Source: an uncultured Opitutia bacterium
GTDB lineage: Bacteria > Verrucomicrobiota > Verrucomicrobiia > Opitutales > Opitutaceae
NCBI GenBank assembly: GCA_903902745.1
Contig: CAIUWA010000016.1
Coordinates: 124,001-188,000, forward strand
Direction: 5' to 3'
DNA: 64,000 nt
In this document: one piece after another, positions 44,857 to 52,933 of the stretch
Layout of the letters: each line of letters opens with the position of its first letter
Numbering within the stretch: position 1 is the first letter of the stretch
Position numbers and translations under genes: made by a program
Notes under the pieces: model-generated
Told to the model about the DNA's origin: nothing
The model's database searches: none
What the model saw: the letters and a program-made list of their open reading frames with translations, nothing else

Positions 44857-45942
44857 TCAGCCTTTGCGCAGGACCCGCACGCGGTTCGACTCGCTGTCGC
44901 CGATGTAGACCGAGCCGTCCATGTCGACAAAGATGCCGTGGAGGCGGTTCAGCGCGCACTGGAGGGGGTCGCCGTCGGCGCCGTTGCCTTTCTCGCCGGT
45001 GCCGGCGATCCATTCGAGGTTGCCGGTCCGCGCATTGATCATGCGTACCGAGTGGCTCTCGGTGTCAGCCAGCCAGGCGTTGCCCTCGGCGTCGAGCGCG
45101 ATGCCCTTCGGTCCGCTCAGCTTCGCCAATTTCGCCGGCCCGCCATTGCCCGTGAACCCGGACTCGCCGGTGCCCGCCATATGGTGGATGACACCGGCCC
45201 TGAGGTCGAACTTGAACACCTGGTTGCCCTCGCGGGTGGTAAGCCAGAGATTGCCGGCGCGGTCGAAATCCATCGAGCGCGGAGCCCGCAGCGGCGTGCC
45301 CGCGATGGGCGAACCATCCGGCGTGGGGCCAGCCTTGCCCGTGCCCGCAAAGGTGCTGATCAGCCCCGTCTTCATGTCCACGCGGCGGATGACGTTGTTG
45401 CCGATGTCACAGATATAAAGGCTGCCATCCGGCCCGAACTGCAGGCTGTGCGGCTGGTTGAGCGAGGCCTGGTTCGCAGGGCCGCCATCGCCCGCGTAGC
45501 CGCGCTGCCGGTTGCCCGCAAAGGTGGTGATGATGCGGGTCTTCCCGTCGATGCGCCGGATCGCGTGGTTGGACATGTCGGTGATGAAGAGATTGCCCGC
45601 GGCGTCGAATCGGAGTTCGTGCGGCAGGTTGAACGTGGCCTGCAGGGCCGGACCGTCATCGCCGGTGTAGCCCTTCTGGCCGGTGCCGGCCACCGTGCTG
45701 ATCGTACCGTCGGGCGCAAGGCGGCGGATACGCTGTCCGGAGTATTCGCAAAACCAGAGGGCGCCGTCGGGCCCGCGCACGATGCCGTAGGGATTGTCCA
45801 CCTTCGCGGCGATGGCCGGGCCGCCGTCGCCGCCGAAGCCCTGGACGCCGGTTCCGGCAACAGTGGCAATGCTCCAAGAAGCAGCCTGCGCTGGCGGGGC
45901 CAGCAAGACGAGAAGGGGCAACAGACGGATCAGAGGGGGCAT
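44857..45942 (-). CDS. NHL-repeat beta-propeller protein, secreted
   Basis: The start is set at the ATG at 45942 (MPPLIRLL), which begins a signal peptide ending near AQAASW; the frame reaches 46002 but the extra 20 residues are hydrophilic. The protein is 361 residues. Six NHL-type repeats are visible with the shared pattern AGTGxxGxxGDGGPA..A.L..P.GI..D..GNLWI.D, for example AGNRQRGYAGDGGPANQASL. These form a propeller with no catalytic site that I can see, probably for binding polysaccharide or protein at the cell surface. It lies upstream of the receptor gene on the same strand but with 295 bp between them. Confidence 0.9.
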   Translation of the reverse strand: MPPLIRLLPLLVLLAPPAQAASWSIATVAGTGVQGFGGDGGPAIAAKVDNPYGIVRGPDGALWFCEYSGQRIRRLAPDGTISTVAGTGQKGYTGDDGPALQATFNLPHELRFDAAGNLFITDMSNHAIRRIDGKTRIITTFAGNRQRGYAGDGGPANQASLNQPHSLQFGPDGSLYICDIGNNVIRRVDMKTGLISTFAGTGKAGPTPDGSPIAGTPLRAPRSMDFDRAGNLWLTTREGNQVFKFDLRAGVIHHMAGTGESGFTGNGGPAKLAKLSGPKGIALDAEGNAWLADTESHSVRMINARTGNLEWIAGTGEKGNGADGDPLQCALNRLHGIFVDMDGSVYIGDSESNRVRVLRKG

Positions 45943-46080
45943 GCCGAAGTCTGTTAGCGGCGCTCCCGGTTTATTCCACCCTTTATTATCCGGCCGGTGC
46001 AATCCGGCTTCGCCCCTCCAGCCAATGATAGCAGGGCCGCAGTCGCCTGGTCTGTTTTGGGGCCGCGGCGCGGCGCACAG

Positions 46081-46800
46081 CTAACTCTTCGACCGCGCTT
46101 TTTGCAGTTGGGCGAGGTCGGTCTCGGCTTTTCCCAGCTTCGCTTTCATCGCCTCGGCGCCGGCCTGACTTTCCTCCAATTGTTTTTGGATCCGGGCCGT
46201 ATCGGCCTTGGCCTCGTTCAATTGGGTCTGCATCACCGTGGCCTGCGCCTTGGCGAGTTCCACTTCCCCCTGGTGCCGGATGGACGCAACCTTGGCGTCC
46301 TCCATCTGCGATTGAAATTCGTGGGAAACCGCCCGGGCCTTGTCGAGCTGGACCTGGAGTTCGGCGGCGCCGGCCTTGGCTTCCGCCACCTCCGTCTTGA
46401 CCTGCGCCGAGCCAGCCCCGGCCTCATCCAGTTTTTTCTGCAGCTTCACCGCCCCCGCCTTCGCCTCATCCAGCTGCGTCTGCATCAGGGCCGTGGCGGC
46501 CACATTTTGGTCGGATCGATTCTGGTTTTCGACGATCGTCTTGTCCCGCTCGGCCACTCTGGACCAGAGAACCATCGCGACGATGAAAAGGATCGCAGCC
46601 GATGCACCGAGCCCGATGGCGAGAAACGGCGTTTTTGCCGGGGCGGTTACCGGGGCTGCCTTCCAAGTGGAATCGGCCTCACGCGCCGCGGGCTTTCCGG
46701 AAACGGCGACCGGGGAAACGGCTTGGGCAGGACGGGGAGCCGTGGGAACCGAGGCAGGAGCGTCGGTTTTTGCAGGGTTGGAAATAGGAGCATCAGGCAT
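46081..46800 (-). CDS. single-pass membrane protein with long coiled coil
   Basis: The 239-residue protein has a Pro/Ala-rich N-terminal segment (residues 1-56), one membrane helix (57-80, FLAIGLGASAAILFIVAMVLW) and a C-terminal heptad-like helical region (about 85-239) rich in Ala, Lys, Glu and Gln. The coiled coil is made of near-repeating units of 28-35 residues built on LDEAKAGA / LQVQLDKA. No catalytic motif is present. The topology suggests an anchored periplasmic rod or spacer. I do not recognise a family. The gene ends 139 bp before the NHL protein start and may share its transcript. Confidence 0.72.
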   Translation of the reverse strand: MPDAPISNPAKTDAPASVPTAPRPAQAVSPVAVSGKPAAREADSTWKAAPVTAPAKTPFLAIGLGASAAILFIVAMVLWSRVAERDKTIVENQNRSDQNVAATALMQTQLDEAKAGAVKLQKKLDEAGAGSAQVKTEVAEAKAGAAELQVQLDKARAVSHEFQSQMEDAKVASIRHQGEVELAKAQATVMQTQLNEAKADTARIQKQLEESQAGAEAMKAKLGKAETDLAQLQKARSKS

Positions 46801-46900
46801 GATGCCATAAAGCTACACCCCGCCCCATGCGCGCGATATAAGGTGTTACCCGGCCTTGTACCGGGCCTCGGTAAAACGACGGCCGGCTGAAAACGAAGAA

Positions 46901-46924
46901 GGGCCGTCCACCCCTGGACGGCCC
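46901..46924 (-). terminator. intrinsic terminator, orientation best on minus strand
   Basis: GGGCCGTCCA and TGGACGGCCC form a perfect 10-bp stem with the loop CCCC. On the minus strand it is followed by TTCTTCGTTTTC. It lies 100 bp upstream of the coiled-coil gene and 29 bp downstream of the small ORF at 46953-47042, so it must terminate a short transcript from that region. Confidence 0.82.
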
Positions 46925-46952
46925 TTCACCCTAATTCCAAGCAAACCTAGTA

Positions 46953-47042
46953 CTACTTGACTGCGCCGGGGGAGACGCCACCGCGGGCCACGCCGTTCAA
47001 CCTTCCCGGCCAACCAAGGTTGAATTTACCTGGCCGTAACAT
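46953..47042 (-). CDS. candidate 29-residue ORF or small RNA with its own terminator
   Basis: A short frame starts at ATG 47040-47042 (MLRPGKFNLG) and ends GGVSPGAVK before TAG at 46953. The DNA also forms a hairpin: TTCAACCTT and AAGGTTGAA (9-bp perfect stem, 46996-47025). The terminator at 46901-46924 follows. A transcript of roughly 130-180 nt is therefore predicted. No good Shine-Dalgarno lies at the right distance; the nearest purine block (GGGGAGGGG) is about 19 nt upstream. A non-coding structured RNA is as likely as a peptide. I have no family assignment. Confidence 0.4.
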   Translation of the reverse strand: MLRPGKFNLGWPGRLNGVARGGVSPGAVK

Positions 47043-47088
47043 TGCGCTTTTTTGAAAGATTCCCCTCCCCGCCTGCGTTACAGGAGGT

Positions 47089-47430
47089 ATGGAAGAAACC
47101 CGACTTGAAATTTTTTGGACCCAGAAGCTGCGCGGCCCCGTGCCCCACACCCGGATCGTGACGGTCGGGGGGATATTGCCAGCAGGACGCTGGGAGATGC
47201 TGGAAAGCGAGGCGGTCAACGCCGTGGCCCTTCGCCGCAATTCCTTCTTTGTGACGGTCGCTGGCTGTAAAATCGATGTGGTGATCGGCCATCAGGACGA
47301 CCGCTGGTATTTGAAAGGCGCGGTGGACAGCTACTCGCCCAAAACCCTGCTGGTCCTGCCGGATGGCCCGCCGGGCGAGGACATGGTCCGGGGCGGCCTG
47401 GCAGTCGCTCCCGACCTCCGCCCGCAATAA
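47089..47430 (+). CDS. 113-residue hypothetical protein
   Basis: The start at ATG 47089 is preceded by a near-perfect Shine-Dalgarno (AGGAGG, 47082-47087 region), rare in this window, so the gene is almost certainly translated. The protein has no signal peptide and no membrane helix. The pattern of short beta strands (RIVTVGGILP, FFVTVAGCKIDVVIG, DRWYLKGAVD) suggests a small all-beta cytoplasmic protein. One Cys is present. I do not recognise the family. It is divergent from the small ORF/RNA at 46953-47042, with 46 bp between starts, so the two may share control. Confidence 0.7.
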   Translation: MEETRLEIFWTQKLRGPVPHTRIVTVGGILPAGRWEMLESEAVNAVALRRNSFFVTVAGCKIDVVIGHQDDRWYLKGAVDSYSPKTLLVLPDGPPGEDMVRGGLAVAPDLRPQ

Positions 47431-47479
47431 CGTCCAGGGCCGGGATCAGTCCTCCGGTTTCCCTCGTAAAATCCGTCCG

Positions 47480-48067
47480 CTATCCCTTCGCGCCAATCTG
47501 GCCAGAGCGGGCATCGATGAGACCGGAAGAGGAAGGAAGGAAGTTGAGGGCGAGAAAACCGAGGGCCGAGCGGGCGTCGGAATAGACGGAATCCAGCTCG
47601 TTCTGCAGGGGGGCGGCCGCCACCAGCGTCGCGGCCGGCGGGACGACCGCATTGATCAACCGGGTGGAAAAGGATTCGCCCTGGACCATGACTTCCGGGG
47701 CGGGAGATTTCACCACTGCCATCGCGGGTTGTACCCGGGGCGGGTGTGGCACCAGAATCACGGCCAGCGCGACCGCCGCGGCGGTTGCCACACTCACGCC
47801 CGCAAACCAGCCGGCGCGGGAATGGGAGCGGGCCGGGGCCGGAGCGGCGTCCCGGATGGCCTGCATGATGCCGCGCTCGAGCCCCGCGGGGGCCGGTGGC
47901 GCAAACCGGACGGCGTCGCGACGCAGCGCCGACTCCAAGCGGGTGGAGGCGAGGAAATACTGCCGGCAATCCGCACAACCTTCGGCGTGGCGGGAAGCCC
48001 GGCCGGGCGCAGACGACAGGCGGACCAGACGGCAGTAAAAACGGGGGCGGACAGGCGTGGTGTTCAT
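47480..48067 (-). CDS. anti-sigma factor-like membrane protein (zinc-binding-like N-terminus)
   Basis: The 195-residue protein starts at ATG 48067, overlapping the sigma factor stop by 4 nt. The N-terminal part has HAEGCADCRQYF, matching the H-x3-C-x2-C pattern of ZAS-type anti-sigma domains. One membrane helix follows (about residues 82-106, AGVSVATAAAVALAVILVP). The periplasmic C-terminal region is about 85 residues without a known domain. It is expected to hold the ECF sigma factor from the gene just upstream until a signal arrives. Larger frames to the right (to 48325) run antiparallel to nothing useful and are rejected because the sigma gene occupies that DNA in another frame. Confidence 0.8.
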   Translation of the reverse strand: MNTTPVRPRFYCRLVRLSSAPGRASRHAEGCADCRQYFLASTRLESALRRDAVRFAPPAPAGLERGIMQAIRDAAPAPARSHSRAGWFAGVSVATAAAVALAVILVPHPPRVQPAMAVVKSPAPEVMVQGESFSTRLINAVVPPAATLVAAAPLQNELDSVYSDARSALGFLALNFLPSSSGLIDARSGQIGAKG

Positions 48068-48657
48068 AGCGGGATGTCTCCTTTCATCAATTGCTGGCGG
48101 GCACGGTAAACCAGGACTTTCACGTGCGTTTGGGTAAGCCCGGCAATGCGGGCGGTTTCCTCCGTGGACAGTTCCTCGGCAAAACGGAGCCAAAGTACTT
48201 CGAATTCCCGCGGGGACAGGATCCTGCGCGCATGGGCCCAGAGGTTTTCCGTCCCGTCGCGGGATTCGGTCTGATGGGCGGGCGAAGGCGCCTCGCTGGC
48301 GGCATCCTCGGGCACGGATTCCCATGATTTGGCGGCGCGGAAATGGTTCAGGGCGGACCGGCGCGCGATCGTGAAGAGCCAGTTGATCAGCGGCCGGCTG
48401 CAGTCGAAACGGTGCAGGTTCTGGTAGGCCTTGACGAACGTCTGCTGTGTCAGGTCCTCGGCGTCCTGGTGATGCCGGGTGAACTGGTGGAGAAAATTAT
48501 AAACCCGGCGGCTGTGACGCCGGACAATTTCCTCAAAGGCCCGCGGGTCCGCTCCCAGCGTGTCCCGGACCAGGGCGGCCTCGTCGGCGGGCGCCTCCGG
48601 CGTGAGCGGAAACTCCTCCGCCGGGGAGTGTGAGAACAGCGTCATCATGGGAGGCAT
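48064..48657 (-). CDS. ECF-type RNA polymerase sigma factor
   Basis: The 197-residue protein has region 2 (residues about 35-100: FEEIVRRHSRRVYNFLHQF, DAEDLTQQTFVKAY, LINWLFTIARR) and region 4 (about 135-190: LSPREFEVLWLRFAEELSTE, then TARIAGLTQTHVKVLVYRAR with the helix-turn-helix). The linker between is about 30 residues, typical for group 4 sigma factors. The downstream overlapping gene is its likely anti-sigma factor. Upstream on the same strand lie a large secreted protein and ABC exporter genes that could be its regulon or signal source. Met4 or Met5 are alternative starts. Confidence 0.94.
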   Translation of the reverse strand: MPPMMTLFSHSPAEEFPLTPEAPADEAALVRDTLGADPRAFEEIVRRHSRRVYNFLHQFTRHHQDAEDLTQQTFVKAYQNLHRFDCSRPLINWLFTIARRSALNHFRAAKSWESVPEDAASEAPSPAHQTESRDGTENLWAHARRILSPREFEVLWLRFAEELSTEETARIAGLTQTHVKVLVYRARQQLMKGDIPL

Positions 48658-48677
48658 GGCACTAGCCGGCCGACCGG

Positions 48678-50141
48678 TTATTTCGCGCCAAGCGCCGGCA
48701 CGGCATCAGGATTCCTGACGGTCACGCTCATGGTGGTCTTGCCCGGCACCTGCTCGACGTAGCGCACATTGATGCGATAGTTGCCATCCTCGCCGGGAAA
48801 ATCGAATTGGGCGCTGCCGATCGACCCATTGAGGGAGATGAATTTGCCGCGCGAGGCATAGGGCGCGTCCTGGACCCGGTAGCGCTGGAGCCGCATGTTC
48901 TCGGCTTCGAAGTGGAGCGGGGAGCCGGCGCCAGATGCCGGGAGGATATCGACACAGTCAAAGATCGCGTTCCCGGTGAGGTCGCGCCGGGCGGTGAGCG
49001 TGATGGTCGCGCCGTTCACCAAGCTGACATTTTCAATGGTGTGATCCGCGAGGAGGGCCGCGCCCGGCTGCGCTCCCGCCGGCGCCTGGCCGAGGCTCCA
49101 TTCCGCCACGACCTTGCCGGCCGCCACGGGCATGGGCGGGGGAACGTTCGGCGCCGGGGGTGCAATCTTTCCCAGCTGCTGGGCGGTGGATTGGACCATC
49201 TGGACCACGCGGTCGCTGGAATAAGCCAGTTGCACGCTAACCGTGCGGCCCTGCTTCTCGACCGTGGCCGATTGCAGGAACTCCGCCAGCTGCTTGTCGG
49301 TACTTTCGGCCAGGGACATCATGGCGACCATGCCCTGGATGATCTTCAGCAGCTTGTCCGCCGACTCATCCGAGCTTCCGACCAGTTGCATGTGCGTGAC
49401 CGTCCGGGGTTCCTCCTCCCCCACCGCGAACATGCCGGAGCTCATCAGTTGCAGGATGCGCGTCTGGGGTCCGTCGGCGGTGAAGAGATTGTTCGGCGGC
49501 ACCACGCTGGCCGCGACAAGAAAGGAGTGGCCGGATTTTGCCAGCAGCGCGCCCAGCGGAGTGGCCGGCGCCTTGGCCAGAGAGGGAGCAGCTCCCCGGA
49601 CCACATCGTGGGCCTTGAGCAGGCGGGCCTTCGATTTGCTAATGATGATGACCGGCTCCGGCGGGAAAGCGACGATCAGCTCGCCCCCCAGTTCATACGC
49701 CGCAAAGGGCAGATCCTTCAATTCCTTCACCTTGTCCGGGGCGACCAGGGTTCCCTGCAGGGCCAGCGCCTCGGCGATCTTCCGCAAATCCGGCGTGCCC
49801 TGGAAGACCAGGGCGCCATCCATCTGTTTCGGGTCCGGGGAAAAATTCGAGCCGTAGGCCGTGACCGAGCCAACCATCTCGGAGAATTTCTGGTAGTTGA
49901 TCCGGATGTTGCCGACCACGAGGTCGGCCGCCTGGGGGTTGCGGGCGGTCTCGATCGCCATCTGTTTTTGCGCCATGTCCATCAGCCCTTTGCCGAGGGT
50001 GCTGTTGCGCAAATCATTCAGGTCGATGGCCACGACCCATTGCGCATCGGCCGCGATGTTGGAGGGATTGATGTCGGCGTGAACCGGGCAGAGCATCAGC
50101 AGGGGAAGGGGCAACAGGGCGAGGCGGGAGAGATTATTCAT
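48678..50141 (-). CDS. secreted protein of unknown function
   Basis: The 487-residue protein has a signal peptide (residues 1-22, ending PVHAD). The N-terminal region (WVVAIDLNDLRNSTLGKGL) and centre (AALALQGTL-type helices alternating with strands) look like a mixed alpha/beta fold found in planctomycete and verrucomicrobial secreted proteins that I cannot name. After a Pro-rich hinge (about 325-340, APPAPNVPPPMP) comes a beta-rich C-terminal domain. No catalytic motif is seen. It lies 20 bp from the sigma factor start and 89 bp after the ABC genes, on the same strand, so a shared operon is likely. Confidence 0.65.
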   Translation of the reverse strand: MNNLSRLALLPLPLLMLCPVHADINPSNIAADAQWVVAIDLNDLRNSTLGKGLMDMAQKQMAIETARNPQAADLVVGNIRINYQKFSEMVGSVTAYGSNFSPDPKQMDGALVFQGTPDLRKIAEALALQGTLVAPDKVKELKDLPFAAYELGGELIVAFPPEPVIIISKSKARLLKAHDVVRGAAPSLAKAPATPLGALLAKSGHSFLVAASVVPPNNLFTADGPQTRILQLMSSGMFAVGEEEPRTVTHMQLVGSSDESADKLLKIIQGMVAMMSLAESTDKQLAEFLQSATVEKQGRTVSVQLAYSSDRVVQMVQSTAQQLGKIAPPAPNVPPPMPVAAGKVVAEWSLGQAPAGAQPGAALLADHTIENVSLVNGATITLTARRDLTGNAIFDCVDILPASGAGSPLHFEAENMRLQRYRVQDAPYASRGKFISLNGSIGSAQFDFPGEDGNYRINVRYVEQVPGKTTMSVTVRNPDAVPALGAK

Positions 50142-50229
50142 GGGAGGAAGGAAGTGAGTGAGGTTATATCCTGTTATAACCGGGAAACCTTCCCGGGGTT
50201 ACAAATAGATGCCCAAAAGCGCCGGCCGC

Positions 50230-51024
50230 TCAGGCTTCGGCGGGGCGGGCGCCGGCGAGTTCCTGCAGGGAGAAAACCACCGCCGCCGCAGCCAGCATGA
50301 CGGCGGCATAGGCCAGCAGGATCGCCGTCGTGGCCAGGGGCCCATCAGCCACCAACCCGGCGCGGGCGTGCGGCAGCAGCGGCTCCAGCATCGCCTTCAC
50401 GTGGTGCGTCATGGCCAGGCGGTTGAGCTGGATCGGGATGTTCCCGACGCCGGCCTCAATGATGGCGCCGTAGAACAAACCGATGACGAGAAACTTGGAG
50501 GTGATCACGCCGCAAAGAAACCCGAGGGCGGCAAAGGCCGTGACCGTGATGACCTGGCCCAGCAGCAACCATGGCAGGACTGGGAAAAAATCCGGGATGT
50601 GGCGAAACCCGCCGACGCCGACCATCACCGCCAGACCCAGCAGACAAAGGAGCTGGAGACAGACGAGGTGGGACAAAAATTTGAAGACCAGGTAGACCGG
50701 CCGCCGCACGGGCCGGGTGAGGACGTAATCCACCGTTCCGGATTTCAAGTCATCGCGGATGGCGCCGCCGCTGGAAAGAAAAGCCATGATCGGCAGGAGG
50801 AAGGTCAGGTAGAATCCAGCCGCCCAATTGAAATATTGACGGGAGTTGCCGTCGCGGATGACCGCCGAAGCCAGCACGGCAAGGCCGGCGAGCAAGGCCA
50901 GCACCGGCAGCCACTGCGCCGGGGCGAGCAGCCGGCGGGCCGTGAGCCGCCAGACGCCACCGAGGGCATGCCCGGCGTTCGGCGCCACGCGCGGCGCCGG
51001 TGGAACGGAGGGGGTCGGGCTCAT
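50230..51024 (-). CDS. ABC-2 type transporter permease
   Basis: The 264-residue protein has six hydrophobic helices: LLAPAQWLPVLALLAGLAVL, FYLTFLLPIMAFLSS, LCLLGLAVMVG, LLGQVITVTAFAALGFL, VIGLFYGAIIEAG and a final LLAYAAVMLAAAAVVFSL. The motif DDLKSGTVDYVLTRPVRR after helix 2 is typical of ABC-2 permeases that act on their own membrane partner. It overlaps the ATPase gene by 4 nt and forms an exporter with it. The substrate is not visible; ABC-2 exporters often carry peptides, lipids or polysaccharides. Confidence 0.86.
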   Translation of the reverse strand: MSPTPSVPPAPRVAPNAGHALGGVWRLTARRLLAPAQWLPVLALLAGLAVLASAVIRDGNSRQYFNWAAGFYLTFLLPIMAFLSSGGAIRDDLKSGTVDYVLTRPVRRPVYLVFKFLSHLVCLQLLCLLGLAVMVGVGGFRHIPDFFPVLPWLLLGQVITVTAFAALGFLCGVITSKFLVIGLFYGAIIEAGVGNIPIQLNRLAMTHHVKAMLEPLLPHARAGLVADGPLATTAILLAYAAVMLAAAAVVFSLQELAGARPAEA

Positions 51025-51950
51025 AGGAGGGGCGGCGGGGCGATCGCCTTTTCGAGGAACGACGTGGTGCTGCGCACTTCAAAGATCCGGACTCCGCTTT
51101 CGAGCAGGTGCTGGTGGAAGCTGCCGTAGAACAGCTCGGCGTCGCGCCACTGCGCGTGCAGCAGGCCCGACTCGGCCACGATCTCGCAGCCCCGCAGGAG
51201 ATGCCGGTCGAAAAAATACCGCGCGAGCTGCTCCGGCGATTCGCAGCGAAACGTGGTGGATTCCGGCCAGCGACGGCGGGCCTCCGGCGAGGCCGCATCC
51301 TGGTTCGAGCGGGGAATCCGGCCCCAACGAAGCAGGAGGAACTCGCCACACAACGCCTCGAGGTCGTGGAGGATGTGGCTGGAAATGATGACGCTCGTGC
51401 CGTCGCGGGCGAGCTGGCGCAACACGTTGCCCATGTCCTCGCGCCCCATCGGGTCGAGCCCGTTCATCGGCTCGTCCAGGATCACCAGCGCGGGGGCGTG
51501 CAGCAGGCATTGGGCGAGCTTCACCCGTTGCTTCATGCCCTTGGAAAGTGCGGTCACCGGTTTTTTCCAGTGCTCGGGCAGCAGCTTCACGCGATCCAGC
51601 GCCTCGCGGCTATGCGTGTGGGCCTCTGCGGCGGAGAACCCTGAGATCATTCCCAGCCCGATGAGCCAGTCGAGCGGCCGCAGTCCCTCCGGGACGGCCT
51701 CGCTCTCGGGACAATAGGCGATCCGGCCCTGGATGGACGGGTTGTTCCAGGGTGATTCTCCGAAAACCCGGAGCGTGCCGGAGCTCGGCTGGATTTGTCC
51801 CGTGAGCAGCCGGAACAGCGTGGTTTTGCCCGCGCCATTGGGGCCGACTACGCCGGTGATGCCGGGATTCACGGTAAACGTGACGTCGTTCAACCCGAGA
51901 ATCATCCCGTAGAAACGGCTCAAGCAGTCGGCCTGGACGATGGCGCTCAT
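51021..51950 (-). CDS. ABC transporter ATP-binding protein
   Basis: The 309-residue protein has Walker A (GPNGAGKTT), a Q-loop region (RIAYCPESE), an LSKGMKQRV signature, Walker B with catalytic Glu (ALVILDEPMNGLDP) and the switch His (VIISSHILHD). The C-terminal about 80 residues form a regulatory extension. All catalytic positions are intact. It overlaps the permease genes on each side by 4 nt (51947-51950 and 51021-51024), so the three are translationally coupled. It probably powers the 50230-51024 and/or 51947-52933 permease. Confidence 0.93.
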   Translation of the reverse strand: MSAIVQADCLSRFYGMILGLNDVTFTVNPGITGVVGPNGAGKTTLFRLLTGQIQPSSGTLRVFGESPWNNPSIQGRIAYCPESEAVPEGLRPLDWLIGLGMISGFSAAEAHTHSREALDRVKLLPEHWKKPVTALSKGMKQRVKLAQCLLHAPALVILDEPMNGLDPMGREDMGNVLRQLARDGTSVIISSHILHDLEALCGEFLLLRWGRIPRSNQDAASPEARRRWPESTTFRCESPEQLARYFFDRHLLRGCEIVAESGLLHAQWRDAELFYGSFHQHLLESGVRIFEVRSTTSFLEKAIAPPPLL

Positions 51951-52933
51951 TCGGGTCGGAGCTTGCGCAGGAAGACCGCGGAGGAGAGCACGGTGAGGAC
52001 CGCGAGCCCGGCCAGGGCACCGTTGGCATCGGTGGCCTCGGCGCTTTTCTCCGATTTTTCCATGTTCTTGGTGAACTGCTGGCTCAGGACCGGCAGGTCC
52101 TTGGCGGCGCTCAGCGCCTCGTCCAGGCGGAAAACCGTTTTTCTCACCTCGCCCAGGTCGTGACTGAAGCTCACCCGGGTCAGCGAGAGAGGAGCCTCGG
52201 GAATTTTAGCCACACTTCCCGCCACAAGCCACAGGGCGACCGAGATGGCGACGGTGACCCGGGCTGAGCGGGCGAGAGCGGATACCCCCAGCGCGATGGC
52301 CGCGATGGCCACCAAGGCAATGCCGTTGAACAGTAGGGCCCGCAGAAAAGGCGCGAAGGCATACACGATGAAATCGCGATCCGGCGCGAGCAGCATGCTC
52401 ACCAACCACCCAAACACCAGCGGTCCGGTCCATGTCATCATCAGGACCCCCGCGATCATGCCGAGCTTGCCCAGCAGGTAGTCGGTGGACGTAAGCGGCC
52501 GCGAAAGATAGATCGTCAGCGCATTGCTCGCCCGGTCGCGCGCAATCAACTGCGGCACCATGATGGTGAGGGCGATCAGGCTGACCCCGAGCCCCACGAA
52601 GGAGTGGAGCCAGAAAATCAGGGTGAAGAGGCCGCCGATACAGATATCCGGATAGAGCGTGACGAATCCGCCGAAGGCCGTGACGACCGCCTCGGCGCGC
52701 GGCCCGAAGTTAGCGGAGTAGCTTTCCAGCCAGCCACCGCTGGCGACCGCTTGGGTGAACAGGAAGCCCGCGGCCGCGATCAGCAGCCCTGCGGCCCACG
52801 CTCCGATCAGCAGGGCCGGGAAAAAACGGACGCGCAGCAGCTGGCGCAGCCCGGTAAAGATGATGGTCCGGCGCCGGTAGCCCAGCCCTTTGGGCGTCTC
52901 GCGCCAGCGGGTCAGATCAAGGCTTGCTTCCAT
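51947..52933 (-). CDS. ABC-2 family permease
   Basis: The 328-residue protein has a cytoplasmic start (residues 1-35), then helices at FFPALLIGAWAAGLLIAAAG, LYPDICIGGLFTLIFWLHSF, VSLIALTIMVPQLIA, KLGMIAGVLMMTWTGPLVFG, NGIALVAIAAIALGVSAL and VTVAISVALWLVAGS. The segment ARDRASNALTIYLSRPLTS after helix 3 matches the ABC-2 coupling region (compare TVDYVLTRPVRR in its neighbour). A short tail ends in another hydrophobic stretch (LAGLAVLTVLSSAVFL). Its start overlaps the end of the frameshifted ATPase gene by 17 nt. Confidence 0.85.
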   Translation of the reverse strand: MEASLDLTRWRETPKGLGYRRRTIIFTGLRQLLRVRFFPALLIGAWAAGLLIAAAGFLFTQAVASGGWLESYSANFGPRAEAVVTAFGGFVTLYPDICIGGLFTLIFWLHSFVGLGVSLIALTIMVPQLIARDRASNALTIYLSRPLTSTDYLLGKLGMIAGVLMMTWTGPLVFGWLVSMLLAPDRDFIVYAFAPFLRALLFNGIALVAIAAIALGVSALARSARVTVAISVALWLVAGSVAKIPEAPLSLTRVSFSHDLGEVRKTVFRLDEALSAAKDLPVLSQQFTKNMEKSEKSAEATDANGALAGLAVLTVLSSAVFLRKLRPE

